Program-made: the position numbers and the translations under genes
DNA from: CAVYYW01 sp963772845
GTDB lineage: Bacteria; Bacillota; Bacilli; Bacillales; Sporolactobacillaceae
Assembly: GCA_963772845.1 (NCBI GenBank)
Contig: CAVYYW010000014.1
Location: forward strand, 434,001 to 498,000
Reading direction: 5' to 3'
DNA: 64,000 bases
Shown here: in pieces, positions 17,891-26,360 of the stretch
Layout of the letters: each line of letters opens with the position of its first letter
Numbering within the stretch: the first letter of the stretch is position 1
Notes under the pieces: model-generated
Seen by the model: the letters and a program-made list of their open reading frames with translations, nothing else
What the model was told of the DNA's origin: nothing
Databases searched by the model: none

Positions 17891-17946
17891 AAATCTTGTC
17901 GCTAATTGATTTTAGCAGATGTGCTTCAAAAGAAATTTCATAGTAT

Positions 17947-18021
17947 TCCACAGTAGCTCAGCGGTAGAGCAATCGGCTGTTAACCGATCGGTCGTAGGTT
18001 CGAGTCCTACCTGTGGAGCCA
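17947..18021 (+). tRNA. tRNA-Asn(GTT)
   Basis: Full cloverleaf with TCCACAG/CTGTGGA acceptor stem, GTT anticodon between CGGCT and AACCG, GGTTCGAGTCC T arm and encoded CCA. Confidence 0.97.
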
Positions 18022-18033
18022 ACTATTCATAAT

Positions 18034-18110
18034 GGCGGTGTAGCTCAGCTGGCTAGAGCGTACGGTTCATACCCGTGAGGTCGGGGGTTCGATCCCCTCC
18101 GCCGCTACCA
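18034..18110 (+). tRNA. tRNA-Met(CAT), elongator
   Basis: 77 bases with CAT anticodon and encoded CCA. The G1-U72 acceptor closing and overall sequence match the Bacillus elongator tRNA-Met and not initiator tRNA, which would start CGCGGGG. Confidence 0.93.
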
Positions 18111-18114
18111 TTAT

Positions 18115-18191
18115 GGCGATTGTGGCGAAGTGGTTAACGCACCGGATTGTGATTCCGGCATTCGTGGGTTCAATTCCCATCAGTCGCCCCA
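18115..18191 (+). tRNA. tRNA-His(GTG)
   Basis: GTG anticodon and an eight-pair acceptor stem including the extra G-1:C73 pair that identifies tRNA-His. CCA is encoded. Confidence 0.96.
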
Positions 18192-18194
18192 CTT

Positions 18195-18271
18195 GGACCC
18201 TTAGCTCAGTTGGTCAGAGCAGACGGCTCATAACCGTCCGGTCGTAGGTTCGAGTCCTACAGGGTCCACCA
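18195..18271 (+). tRNA. tRNA with CAT anticodon, probably tRNA-Ile2
   Basis: GGACCCT/AGGGTCC acceptor, CAT anticodon within GGCTCATAACC, encoded CCA. The body resembles the lysidine-modified tRNA-Ile2 of B. subtilis and E. coli, which reads AUA after TilS acts on C34. It could be mislabelled Met by anticodon alone. Confidence 0.88.
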
Positions 18272-18295
18272 TGACCTAATTACTTATTTTAATAC

Positions 18296-18388
18296 GGAGG
18301 AATACCCAAGTTTGGCTGAAGGGATCGGTCTTGAAAACCGACAGGGGCTTAACGGCTCGCGGGGGTTCGAATCCCTCTTCCTCCTCCA
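18296..18388 (+). tRNA. tRNA-Ser(TGA)
   Basis: 93 bases with TGA anticodon (GGTCTTGAAAACC) and the long variable arm of class II tRNAs. CCA is encoded. The discriminator base is T (18385), where bacterial tRNA-Ser normally has G. Confidence 0.95.
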
Positions 18389-18403
18389 TATAATGAATTG
18401 CTC

Positions 18404-18436
18404 AGCGGATGTCAGGTTAGCCTGTCATCCGCTTTT
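18404..18436 (+). terminator. Terminator of the tRNA cluster
   Basis: AGCGGATG-CAG pairs with CTG-CATCCGCT around a short loop and is followed by TTTTAT. Confidence 0.8.
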
Positions 18437-18582
18437 ATATTTGAATCATAGATAATTTTAAACTTTCGATGTTTAATCGTTGCTGTAAAAAGGTAACTTT
18501 GATAATGTTAAGTCGAAGGATATTTTTGTGAAGACATTTAATATCCAATAGTTGTATATTCTATTTAGGAGGAGATTTTAAG

Positions 18583-19194
18583 ATGGCAAATTACCAAGTT
18601 CCAGAATTACCTTATGGTTATAATGCACTTGAACCACACATTGATGAAGAAACAATGAAAATTCACCATGACAAACATCATGGCGCTTATGTCAGCAAGT
18701 TAAATGCTGCACTAGAGGGACATGAGGAGCTTGCTAATCAATCAGTGGATGATTTAATGAAGAATCTTAACACTGTACCTGAAGAAATTCGTACGGCAGT
18801 AAGAAACAATGGCGGCGGTCACTCGAACCATACTTTCTTCTGGCAAATCCTTTCTAATAACGGCGGCGGTGAGCCGAATGGCGCAATTGCTGATGCGATC
18901 AGCAGTAAATTTGGCAGCTACGATAAGTTTAAAGAAGAATTTTCAGCTGCAGCAGCCGGCCGTTTTGGTTCAGGCTGGGCTTGGCTTGTTGTGAACAACG
19001 GTGAGCTTGAAGTAACAAGCACGCCAAACCAGGATACGCCGTTAATGGATGGTAAGACACCTGTACTAGGTCTTGATGTATGGGAGCATGCCTACTACTT
19101 AAAGTATCAAAATAAACGTCCTGAATATATTGGAGCGTTTTTTAATCTTATTAACTGGGCAGAAGTGAATAAGCGTTACGAAGCTGCCAAGTAA
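18583..19194 (+). CDS. sodA: Superoxide dismutase (Mn/Fe type)
   Basis: Converts superoxide to oxygen and peroxide. Metal ligands are visible: His in EETMKIHHDKHH, His in GGGHSNHTFFW, and Asp and His in LGLDVWEHAYYLKY. GGFGSGWAWL-like and QDTPLMDG segments favour the manganese form of Bacillus SodA. The 203-residue length is standard. TAGGAGGAGAT gives a strong ribosome site. It is a single-gene unit between the tRNA cluster and pbpA, in its conserved location. Confidence 0.95.
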   Translation: MANYQVPELPYGYNALEPHIDEETMKIHHDKHHGAYVSKLNAALEGHEELANQSVDDLMKNLNTVPEEIRTAVRNNGGGHSNHTFFWQILSNNGGGEPNGAIADAISSKFGSYDKFKEEFSAAAAGRFGSGWAWLVVNNGELEVTSTPNQDTPLMDGKTPVLGLDVWEHAYYLKYQNKRPEYIGAFFNLINWAEVNKRYEAAK

Positions 19195-19208
19195 TTCTTG
19201 ATAATAAA

Positions 19209-19245
19209 GACGGCCTGTGAGTGTTTCTCACAGGCCGTCTTTTTG
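19209..19245 (+). terminator. Intrinsic terminator after sodA
   Basis: AGACGGCCTGTGAG and CTCACAGGCCGTCT form a perfect 14-base-pair stem with a five-base loop, then TTTTT. Confidence 0.92.
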
Positions 19246-19476
19246 TATATTTTTTTAAATTGCAGATTTAATCATGAACCCTCGTCCGTTTTTTGCTACA
19301 ATGGATAAGAAATGAAAATGGATCAGATTTATATCAGGTATATAATTTTTTTGGTCAGAAAGCTTTTCTTACACTTTAAGAATGTTAATTTCGTTAAAAC
19401 AAACAAGCGGATTAACATGCAAGTGCTGCTAGGGCTTTCGCCATTATAGGCTTGGCGATCATTAGGAGTGTGTTAA

Positions 19477-21527
19477 ATGGAAAAAGAAGAAAAGAAAAAA
19501 AAGAAGCGAAGTCATCTTCCGCTTCGATTGAATTTAGTGTTTTTAACGGTTTTTCTCGCCTTTTCAATATTGATTTTACGGCTTGGCGTTGTTCAGATCG
19601 TGAATGGCCAGGATTATAAAGATAAACTGAAGGCAACAAAGAATACCACGACAAAGCTTGATTCTGCTCGAGGAAAAATCTATGGCACAAACCTGAAGGT
19701 CATGGCAGATAATCAAGCGGAGCTTGCGGTAGTCTTTATAAGAAAGCCGGACAGTGACACCTTGAAAATCGCCAAAAAACTTGCAGGATATATTGATATG
19801 GACACGTCAAAGGTGACAGACAGAGATAAGAAGGATTATTACATTCTAACGCATTATGATAAGCTTGCGGATGCGTATAAAGATAAACTGACTGCTGCTG
19901 AGCTGAAGAAATATCAAAAGTCTGCTGATAAAAAAGATCAGCTGCTGCGAGATCGGATCACGAGCAAAGATCTTGCATCATTATCTAAACAAGACATGAA
20001 AATCATTGCGATCAAACGTGAGCTCGACCAATCATCGAACCTCACACCGCATTTCATTAAGAAGGGCTTGAGTGAGAAAGAACTTGCTTTGATCGGCGAG
20101 CATCTGAACGAATTTAATGGTTCAATTGACACGGCGGTAGCGTCCAAAAGAAAATATCCGAATGGCGATTATTTCTTTCTCGGCCATGTAAAGGATATCC
20201 CAGCTCAGCAAGTCAATGAATATTTGGCAAAGGGCTATAACCGGAATGATAAAGTCGGAGTCAGCAACCTTGAGAAACAATATGAGGATGTTCTAAGAGG
20301 CATTCCGACGGAACTCAGCTTTACGACCAAAAACGGTCAGCCGGTCAATATTCCGACGAAAAAAGAAGGGCAGCGCGGCGATGATCTGGAGTTAACGATT
20401 AACACAAAGCTTCAAAGCGAAGTCGGCAAAATTCTTGAAAAAAACATCAAACAGACGCTTGCTACGACGAGTGATAACAGCAAGTTCAACAGTGCGTATG
20501 CGATTGTCATGGATCCGCATACGGGCGGTGTTTTGTCCATTTCCGGAAGAACACTGAATAAAAGCACGGGTAAATTTGAAAATAGTTCATCCGATACCAT
20601 CTATAGTCAGTTTGAGATGGGTTCTGCTGTAAAAGGCGCGACCGAAGCTGCTGGTTATCAGACAAATAACATGCCTGCTTTATTTAATGATAAGCCAATT
20701 CATCTAGATAATAAAGGCCATACATTCAGATCTTATACTCAAGTATCGGAACGGTCACACCTGAACAAGCGCTTGAGCATTCCTCCAACGTTTTCATGGG
20801 TAAGGTTGCTTCAAATATGGCAGGGTTGACTCTACAAGACAAGGGAGGCTACTATGAGTTTCATGGCAGTATCACGGCAAAATACCGGAAATGCATTTAA
20901 AACCTTGCGTGATGTATATGGTCAATTTGGCCTCGGTGTAGCTACTGGAGTGGATCTTCCAAATGAAAGCACCGGATATGAAGGGCCATTACCGACAGTG
21001 AGCCAGGTAAAATTATGCAGTTTGCGATCGGGCAGTATGATACATATACACCACTTGAGCTGGCCCAGTATGGATCAACCATTGCGAACGGTGGCTACCG
21101 TCTGGCACCGCACTTCCTTGATTCCGTTCATGCACCAACCAATGACGTGAGCAAGCTGGGGCCGACCATTTACAAATACGAACCGAAAGTTTTAAACCAT
21201 ATCAAAATCAACCAGCATGACCTTGACAGAATTCATAAAGGTTTTTATCTTGTTACTCACGCAGCTGAGGGAACGGCAGCACCTCTTGGGCATGGAGATA
21301 ATGTAAAGTATAAAATCGCTGCAAAAACAGGTACAGCACAGATCGATGATAAAGATCTGAGCTTGTATAATAAAACGCTTGTCTCCTATGCACCCTATGA
21401 CAACCCGCAAGTGGTTGTTGCAGTCGTGGTACCGAGTATAAAGAGCGGGGAACCGAACCTTAGTATCGCTTCAGATATCTACAAAGCGTATTACAATCTG
21501 AACAAACCTGACAAAAAGTCCAAATAA
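19477..21527 (+). CDS. pbpA: Penicillin-binding protein 2A family transpeptidase (three apparent frameshifts)
   Basis: Class B penicillin-binding protein for side-wall peptidoglycan. Seen: basic cytoplasmic tail, transmembrane helix (about residues 16-36), dimerisation/pedestal region, SxxK motif as SAVK, and KTG as AAKTGTAQ. The catalytic SxN lies in HSSNVFMGK, in a second frame. Protein similarity moves frame 1 to 0 near 20743, back to 1 near 20866-20890 and to 0 again near 20985-20996. Read through, the product is about 680 residues, close to B. subtilis PbpA. Because neighbouring core genes show similar single indels, I favour sequence error over a true pseudogene, though three hits in 300 bases leave decay possible. 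Confidence 0.85.
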
Positions 21528-21558
21528 AAAAAGGCTCCGTTCAAACGGGGCCTTTTTT
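21526..21558. terminator. Bidirectional terminator between pbpA and the convergent gene
   Basis: AAAAAAAGGC-CCGT pairs with ACGG-GCCTTTTTT around TCAA, with A and T runs on the two sides. Confidence 0.87.
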
Positions 21559-21565
21559 ACGTTAT

Positions 21566-22069
21566 TTATGAATGACCTTTGGTAATGGTTTTGGCAATTT
21601 CAGGAATGGACATCTTGCTTGTTATTTTATATTTGCCAAGCTGTACATATTTTTCAAGTTTATTCGTATCCATATAGTGATAGAATGGGGTTTTATCTTT
21701 AATGATATGATCAGCTAATAATTTGTCAGCAATATTCTTCGTCGTCATCCCTGACTGGATATTCAGGACGGTGGAATACACCTTCGCTTGATCGGTCTTG
21801 GACTTGTCTTTACTTGAAGTATTTTTGCTGTTGGCATCAGCAGCTTTTTGAGCGTCTTTGTGCCATTCATCAAATTTTGACTGGCTGATGGCGACCATTT
21901 TATGATTATCTAGGTACGCTGTAACGTTTTCTTCAGTAAGCGGTGCCGCTTTAGCTGTCTTCTCCTTCTGCTGTGGCGCCACTTGAAAATAATAATAAGC
22001 AATGACTGCACAGGCAATTAGTATGCCAAATGCAAACCCTCTTAATCCGCTTCTCGTCATAAACCTCAT
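21566..22069 (-). CDS. MltG/YceG-like membrane-anchored protein (YqzC-like)
   Basis: 167 residues: an N-terminal transmembrane segment (FAFGILIACAVIAYYYF), a charged linker with many Lys/Asp/Ser, and a C-terminal ~60 residues (LNIQSGMTTKNIADKLLADHII to YKITSKMSIPEIAKTIT) that resemble the LysM-like lead-in of MltG endolytic transglycosylases. The catalytic domain itself is absent, so it is not an active transglycosylase. It pairs with the next small gene nine bases away; the pair probably equals yqzC-yqzD of B. subtilis. Confidence 0.68.
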   Translation of the reverse strand: MRFMTRSGLRGFAFGILIACAVIAYYYFQVAPQQKEKTAKAAPLTEENVTAYLDNHKMVAISQSKFDEWHKDAQKAADANSKNTSSKDKSKTDQAKVYSTVLNIQSGMTTKNIADKLLADHIIKDKTPFYHYMDTNKLEKYVQLGKYKITSKMSIPEIAKTITKGHS

Positions 22070-22077
22070 TCACCTTC

Positions 22078-22275
22078 TTATTTATTGCGGTTTTCGATTA
22101 ATACTTCTTCTTCTAAGACACGCAGCTTCTTTTTTACCTGGTAAAGTTCCTGCATCATGGTAATTGACGTTCCTTCGATCTGATCTTCAACCTGTTTGAT
22201 TTTATCCTGTTTAAAGTAGGAAATAATCAAGGAAAGCAGACCTACAATAACAAGAATTAAGATGATGTAACCCAT
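22078..22275 (-). CDS. Small membrane protein with coiled coil (YqzD-like)
   Basis: 65 residues. One N-terminal transmembrane helix (IILILVIVGLLSLIISYF) followed by a heptad-rich helix (MQELYQVKKKLRVLEEEVL). TAGGAGGATC precedes the ATG. It is the first gene of a two-gene minus-strand unit. Function unknown; assignment to yqzD rests on position and layout. Confidence 0.65.
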   Translation of the reverse strand: MGYIILILVIVGLLSLIISYFKQDKIKQVEDQIEGTSITMMQELYQVKKKLRVLEEEVLIENRNK

Positions 22276-22436
22276 ACAGATCCTCCTAAACTCAATTTCA
22301 TTCTCCTATATACTTATAACATAACCGCATCGCTTGCGGAAGGCTTTCTGCACAAACGAAAGAAATTTGTAATGTTATGTCGGATAAATAATTCCTGGTG
22401 AACATGGCGATTAACAGTTGAAACGAGTTCATTTAT

Positions 22437-22464
22437 TTGTTAAACTCATAAAGTATGATAATAT
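22437..22464 (+). promoter_or_regulatory. Promoter of rpmG
   Basis: TTGTTA, 16-base spacer, TAATAT, about 40 bases before the rpmG start. Confidence 0.55.
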
Positions 22465-22502
22465 AACGTACGAATGAACATGGTGGATATGGAGGGATAA
22501 CA

Positions 22503-22652
22503 ATGCGCGTAGGAATTACTTTAGAATGCACTGAATGCGGCGAACGCAATTACATCACAACTAAAAATAAACGTACGAACCCTGAGCGGATCGAAAAGAA
22601 GAAATATTGTCCGCGTTCTAAAACACACACTTTACATCGTGAGACGAAATAA
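22503..22652 (+). CDS. rpmG: Ribosomal protein L33
   Basis: 49-residue 50S subunit protein with the family frame MRVGITLEC, NYITTKNKRTNPERIEKKKY and HTLHRETK. GGAGGGATAAC precedes the ATG. Bacillus carries zinc-binding (CxxC...CxxC) and zinc-free L33 types. Here C9, C12 and C36 are present but the fourth position is S39, an intermediate state. The body resembles the RpmGB zinc-free type. A promoter and terminator frame it as one unit. Confidence 0.93.
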   Translation: MRVGITLECTECGERNYITTKNKRTNPERIEKKKYCPRSKTHTLHRETK

Positions 22653-22653
22653 G

Positions 22654-22679
22654 CAGTAGGTGAAAACCTACTGTTTTTT
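22654..22679 (+). terminator. Intrinsic terminator after rpmG
   Basis: CAGTAGGT and ACCTACTG pair around GAAA, then TTTTTT. Confidence 0.88.
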
Positions 22680-22700
22680 CTATGTCTGGAGGTTTTATGG

Positions 22701-23294
22701 ATGAAAACGGAAATTCGCAAAACCCTTATAAAAAAATTAGCTGAGCTTTCATCAGAAACATTGCAGGATTATTCAGAACGAATCGAAGCGGCTTTATATA
22801 ATCATCCGAAGTGGGTTAAGGCAAAAACCATCGGGGTGACCGTTTCGAGAGGAAATGAAGTTTCGACTCACCAGATTATAAAAAAAGCTTGGGCTGAAGA
22901 CAAGAGAGTGACGGTTCCGAAGTGTGTCCCTTTAACAAAGGCCCTGGACTTTAGGGAACTCCGACATTTTGACCAGCTTGAATCCGTTTATTACGGTTTG
23001 ATGGAACCTGATCCTGAAAAAACGGCATCCATTGATAAATCTCACATTGATCTGATCATCGTGCCTGGAATTGCTTATGATCCTCTTGGATTTCGGATCG
23101 GTTATGGTGGGGGATACTATGATCGGTTTCTTGCAGATTACCGGGGTGATGTGCTGGCTGTTGCATATAGTGAACAGATGATTCAGCGTGTTCCAGAAGA
23201 GATCCATGATAAACCGGTGCAGACTATAATTACACCTGATACTACTTTTGAATGCAGCGCGGCCCGGGAACTGGATAAGGATCGGAATAAATGA
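22701..23294 (+). CDS. yqgN: 5-formyltetrahydrofolate cyclo-ligase
   Basis: Converts 5-formyl-THF to 5,10-methenyl-THF with ATP. The 197-residue product has IGVTVSRGNEVST, ISKxW-like KKAWAEDKRVTVPKC, LIIVPGIAYDPLGFRIGYGGGYYDRFL (the family signature, nucleotide and folate binding) and a C-terminal QTIITPD. CTGGAGG precedes the ATG. The stop overlaps mobA by four bases. FolD, which handles the same methenyl intermediate, lies elsewhere in the window. Confidence 0.92.
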   Translation: MKTEIRKTLIKKLAELSSETLQDYSERIEAALYNHPKWVKAKTIGVTVSRGNEVSTHQIIKKAWAEDKRVTVPKCVPLTKALDFRELRHFDQLESVYYGLMEPDPEKTASIDKSHIDLIIVPGIAYDPLGFRIGYGGGYYDRFLADYRGDVLAVAYSEQMIQRVPEEIHDKPVQTIITPDTTFECSAARELDKDRNK

Positions 23295-23890
23295 CAGAGA
23301 CGATCGCAGGCATTCTGCTTGCAGGAGGACAGTCCAGAAGATTCGGCGCAAATAAGGCTTTTGCAACGTATAATGGGACTCCTTTATACCGATACAGTTA
23401 TGATGTGTTAAAAAACGTTTCTTCCCAGGTTATTGTTATCGGAGACCAGGAGATGACGGCTAAGATGGCGCTTGATCCGGAGACCCTGTACAAGGAAGAC
23501 AACGAAACGTTTAAAGGCCTTGGACCACTAGCAGGTATTTATAGCGCAATGGAGGGCCTTTCGTCAGAATGGTATGCCGTGCTGCCGTGTGATGTCCCCC
23601 TGATAAAGAAGGAGATTTTTGAAAAGCTGCTTACTTATGTTGATCGAAAAACCGTTAATGGATCGATGCCCGCTGGGATCATTCCGGTGGTCAATGGAAA
23701 GCAGCAGCCTTTAACGGGACTTTATCACCATAGCACCTCGGTTATTATTAAAGGATTGCTTGAAACGAATAACTTAAGAATGTCGGACCTTCTTAACAGC
23801 ATTGAAACGTATTATGTGGAAGAGCAGTTATTTGATGAACGATTATTCACAAACGTTAATACACGCAAAGCTTTGCAGGATATTGAATAA
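23291..23890 (+). CDS. mobA: Molybdenum cofactor guanylyltransferase
   Basis: Transfers GMP from GTP to molybdopterin. Nucleotidyltransferase fold with LLAGGQSRRFGANKAF at the N-terminus, GLGPLAGIYSAM and WYAVLPCDVPL (metal-binding Asp), all MobA hallmarks. 199 residues. It overlaps yqgN by ATGA, so the two are translationally coupled though functionally unrelated. moaA lies 10 kb downstream; the other cofactor genes are not in the window. Confidence 0.9.
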   Translation: MTETIAGILLAGGQSRRFGANKAFATYNGTPLYRYSYDVLKNVSSQVIVIGDQEMTAKMALDPETLYKEDNETFKGLGPLAGIYSAMEGLSSEWYAVLPCDVPLIKKEIFEKLLTYVDRKTVNGSMPAGIIPVVNGKQQPLTGLYHHSTSVIIKGLLETNNLRMSDLLNSIETYYVEEQLFDERLFTNVNTRKALQDIE

Positions 23891-23920
23891 GATCTGCATT
23901 AAAGTTCAAGCATAGATGTG

Positions 23921-23958
23921 ACCTCTTTTAGCCATATTATTAGGCAAGGAGGTTTTTT
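23921..23958 (+). terminator. Terminator-like hairpin whose 3' arm is a ribosome site
   Basis: ACCTC (23921-23925) with an inner GCC pairs with GGC and GAGGT (23949-23953), followed by TTTTTT. The right arm is also the AAGGAGG of the next small gene, eight bases before its ATG. Confidence 0.65.
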
Positions 23959-23960
23959 GC

Positions 23961-24146
23961 ATGAGAAATATTCTTTCGCTGATTTGTGCTTATTTTTTAT
24001 TAGATTACCTTAAACGTCTTCCTAAATACCGGACCCTTCTTATTCTTGCCAGTCTTATATTATGTCAGCGCTACATAGCCGCATCTGATGACAGCCGCAT
24101 CCATTCCCTATATAGGGGGATAAAGCGCAGATTCAGCTCTTGCTAA
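23961..24146 (+). CDS. Small hypothetical protein (YqgO position)
   Basis: 61 residues with a hydrophobic N-terminal helix (ILSLICAYFLLDYL) and a second weak hydrophobic stretch (LLILASLILCQRYIAA), ending in a basic tail. AAGGAGG lies eight bases before the ATG. It occupies the place of yqgO, a similar-sized uncharacterised gene in B. subtilis, after yqgN. The ribosome site may equally be part of the mobA terminator, so the gene is likely but not certain. Confidence 0.55.
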   Translation: MRNILSLICAYFLLDYLKRLPKYRTLLILASLILCQRYIAASDDSRIHSLYRGIKRRFSSC

Positions 24147-24226
24147 CGTTCAGGCAAATAGATAGACAAAAGCAAGGCTGATTTGTCAGAATAAGCGGTA
24201 GTCAGGTAACAATGGGAGGGAACAAC

Positions 24227-24976
24227 TTGAACGAAACCATTCAAACGATATTAGATCATCGTTCAATCAGAAAATTTAAGAATAAGCCATTGTCGGATGA
24301 ACAGATTCGCCTATTGGTTGAATCCGCTCAATCTGCTGCTACCAGCAGTTTTTTACAGACGTATTCAATAATCGGTGTGACTGATACTGCTAAACGTCAG
24401 GCATTGTCCGAGGTTGGCCGCAACCAGCAATGCATTGTGGAGTGCGGTCATTTTTTTGTGTTTTGTGCTGACCTGCACCGCCATGAAGCAGCAGCTGAAA
24501 TGAATGAAATGGATGTTAGTCAGTCGCTTAACAGTACGGAAACATTTATGGTTTCTTTAATCGATGCTGCTCTTGCTGCACAAAACATGGTGATTGCAGC
24601 TGAATCAATGGGTATGGGGATTTGCTACATCGGAGGATTGAGAAATGATGCCGGAAGAGTCAGCGATCTGCTCAATCTCCCAGATCGGGTCGTGCCTGTT
24701 TTTGGACTCTGCGTGGGCTATCCGGATGCAAACCCAGCACAAAAGCCGCGTCTGCCTTTTGACCATGTTTACCATTTGAATGGGTATGAAGCAGATAATG
24801 AAAAAATAAAACAGCAGTTAACAGAGTACGATAACCTGATAAAAGCGTACTATAAGGACCGGACAGATGGTGCAAGGGAGGAAGGCTGGACTGAACAAAT
24901 TTCCAACATGCTTTCGCACCCGGTAAGATTGTATATGAAACGTTTTCTTGAAGAAAAAAATTTTCCTTTAGACTAA
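24227..24976 (+). CDS. nfrA: NADPH-dependent FMN nitroreductase, NfrA type
   Basis: Oxygen-insensitive flavin oxidoreductase, 249 residues as in B. subtilis NfrA1. Shared features: DHRSIRKFKNKPL, QSAATSSFLQTYSIIGV, HFFVFCADLHRH, SLIDAALAAQNMVIAAESMGMGICYIGG and KPRLP. The family reduces nitro compounds, quinones and free FMN with NADPH. The start is TTG at 24227, six bases after GGGAGGG; an ATG at 24212 would overlap the ribosome site. It is the second nitroreductase in the window. Confidence 0.9.
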   Translation: MNETIQTILDHRSIRKFKNKPLSDEQIRLLVESAQSAATSSFLQTYSIIGVTDTAKRQALSEVGRNQQCIVECGHFFVFCADLHRHEAAAEMNEMDVSQSLNSTETFMVSLIDAALAAQNMVIAAESMGMGICYIGGLRNDAGRVSDLLNLPDRVVPVFGLCVGYPDANPAQKPRLPFDHVYHLNGYEADNEKIKQQLTEYDNLIKAYYKDRTDGAREEGWTEQISNMLSHPVRLYMKRFLEEKNFPLD

Positions 24977-24994
24977 ATTCATAATTGATGTGCG

Positions 24995-25034
24995 CCTCCT
25001 CATAGACTGTATAAAGTGGACTTGAGGAGGTTTT
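24995..25034 (+). terminator. Terminator-like hairpin overlapping the yqgT ribosome site
   Basis: CCTCCTCA (24995-25002) pairs perfectly with TGAGGAGG (25023-25030), followed by TTTTA. The right arm is the ribosome site of yqgT. Confidence 0.6.
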
Positions 25035-25037
25035 ACT

Positions 25038-26228
25038 ATGTTCGTTGAAGGAAGAAACGGGGATTCCTTATGGTACTACAGCCAGCTGTTTGATATTCCT
25101 CTGCAGCTGCTGCTGGACAGCAACCGCAAGCTAGAGAGGGACCGGTCTTTAGAAGGAAGAGAAGTGACGATTCCTGGGTATATAAAAAAACAGTATGTTT
25201 TAGATAAAGAAGAAACGGTATGGAGTATCATTACAGAACGGCAGCTTTCAATGGACAGCATTGATCTTTTAAATCAAGGTTTATCGCATGATGATTATTC
25301 AGGTATCGAACATTTTTATTTGCCGGTAAGAGTGGAAAGGCGATTTGTGCACCCACATGAACCCTACACCTCCCAGCAGCTTCAGTCAGATGCCGTAAAG
25401 ATTAAGCGGCTCTATCCTTTTGTTGAACAGAATGTAATCGGCCATACGCATATGGGACAACCTATTATTGAATTTCAAATAGGAAAAGGGAATAAAAGGG
25501 TTCATTATAATGGCGCATTTCATGCAAATGAATGGATTACATCAAATGTTTTGATGACTTTCATGAATGATTATCTTCTTTCCTTGACGAACAGGCGTCA
25601 TATGCGAGGGCTCCACCCGGCAGCTTTTTATGAGCAGGTCACGCTTAGTATTGTTCCGATGGTAAACCCAGATGGGGTGGACCTTGTTCTTCAGGGGCTC
25701 CCTGAAAAGAAAAGCTTTAGGGAGTCTTTATTAAGCTTAAACAATAATAAACGGGATTTTAGTCAATGGAAGGCAAATATTAAAGGGGTAGATCTTAATG
25801 ATCAATTTCCCGCATCATGGGATCTTGAAAAAGCTCAGCGTGAATCAGAGGCTGGAGCGAGAGATTATCCAGGGGACGCGCCGCTTAGTGAACCTGAAGC
25901 CATCGCCATGCATAAATTAGCTGAAGAAAAGCAATTTGACCGGGTATTTGCATTTCATACTCAAGGAAAAGAAATTTACTGGGGATACGAAGGATTCGAA
26001 CCACCTCTTTCAGGGACGATGGCGAAGGAATTAGAAAGGGTCAGCGGCTATAAAAGTGTTCAGTACGTACCGAGTCATGCGGGGTTTAAAGATTGGTTTA
26101 TTCAGGCTTACAGGCGTCCGGGTTTCACCGTTGAGCTTGGCGAAGGCGTTAACCCGCTGCCTCTTGAAGCTTTTGATGAAATTTATCAGGAAGCACTGGG
26201 CATTTTACTTGCAGGATTGTACGCATGA
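25038..26228 (+). CDS. yqgT: Gamma-D-glutamyl-L-diamino acid endopeptidase (LysM-M14)
   Basis: Cell-wall peptidase cleaving the gamma-D-Glu-diamino acid bond in muropeptides. 396 residues. Two LysM-like repeats fill the first ~100 residues, with no signal peptide. The M14 metallopeptidase domain follows: HANEW (zinc His and Glu), VNPDGVDLV, AFHTQGKEIYWGYEG (third zinc ligand) and FTVELGEGVNPLPL (catalytic Glu). This layout matches endopeptidase I of Lysinibacillus sphaericus and B. subtilis YqgT, which are linked to sporulation or spore-wall recycling. It is monocistronic. Confidence 0.92.
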   Translation: MFVEGRNGDSLWYYSQLFDIPLQLLLDSNRKLERDRSLEGREVTIPGYIKKQYVLDKEETVWSIITERQLSMDSIDLLNQGLSHDDYSGIEHFYLPVRVERRFVHPHEPYTSQQLQSDAVKIKRLYPFVEQNVIGHTHMGQPIIEFQIGKGNKRVHYNGAFHANEWITSNVLMTFMNDYLLSLTNRRHMRGLHPAAFYEQVTLSIVPMVNPDGVDLVLQGLPEKKSFRESLLSLNNNKRDFSQWKANIKGVDLNDQFPASWDLEKAQRESEAGARDYPGDAPLSEPEAIAMHKLAEEKQFDRVFAFHTQGKEIYWGYEGFEPPLSGTMAKELERVSGYKSVQYVPSHAGFKDWFIQAYRRPGFTVELGEGVNPLPLEAFDEIYQEALGILLAGLYA

Positions 26229-26248
26229 AAACAGCCTATAAAAAAAGC

Positions 26249-26270
26249 GGAGCCGAGGCTCCATTTTTTT
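26249..26270 (+). terminator. Intrinsic terminator after yqgT
   Basis: GGAGCC and GGCTCC around GAG, then ATTTTTTT. Confidence 0.85.
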
Positions 26271-26277
26271 ATGGATG

Positions 26278-26312
26278 AGAAAAATCCGGAAGACTGCCCT
26301 CCGGATTTTTCT
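26278..26312. terminator. Second hairpin between yqgT and yqgW
   Basis: AAAATCCGGA pairs with TCCGGATTTT; A and T flanks allow use in both directions. On the minus strand it ends the yqgW unit. Confidence 0.8.
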
Positions 26313-26360
26313 CATTTTTAGTCATGCTTCCCTTATGCTTCTCCAGAAGGTGAGCATGGC

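Noticed and set aside
17947..18388. tRNA cluster as a prophage attachment site
   Set aside because: No integrase gene or duplicated tRNA 3' end lies nearby; flanks are core genes.
19412..19690. 92-codon minus frame over the pbpA start
   Set aside because: Antisense to a recognised membrane anchor and coding start; no ribosome site.
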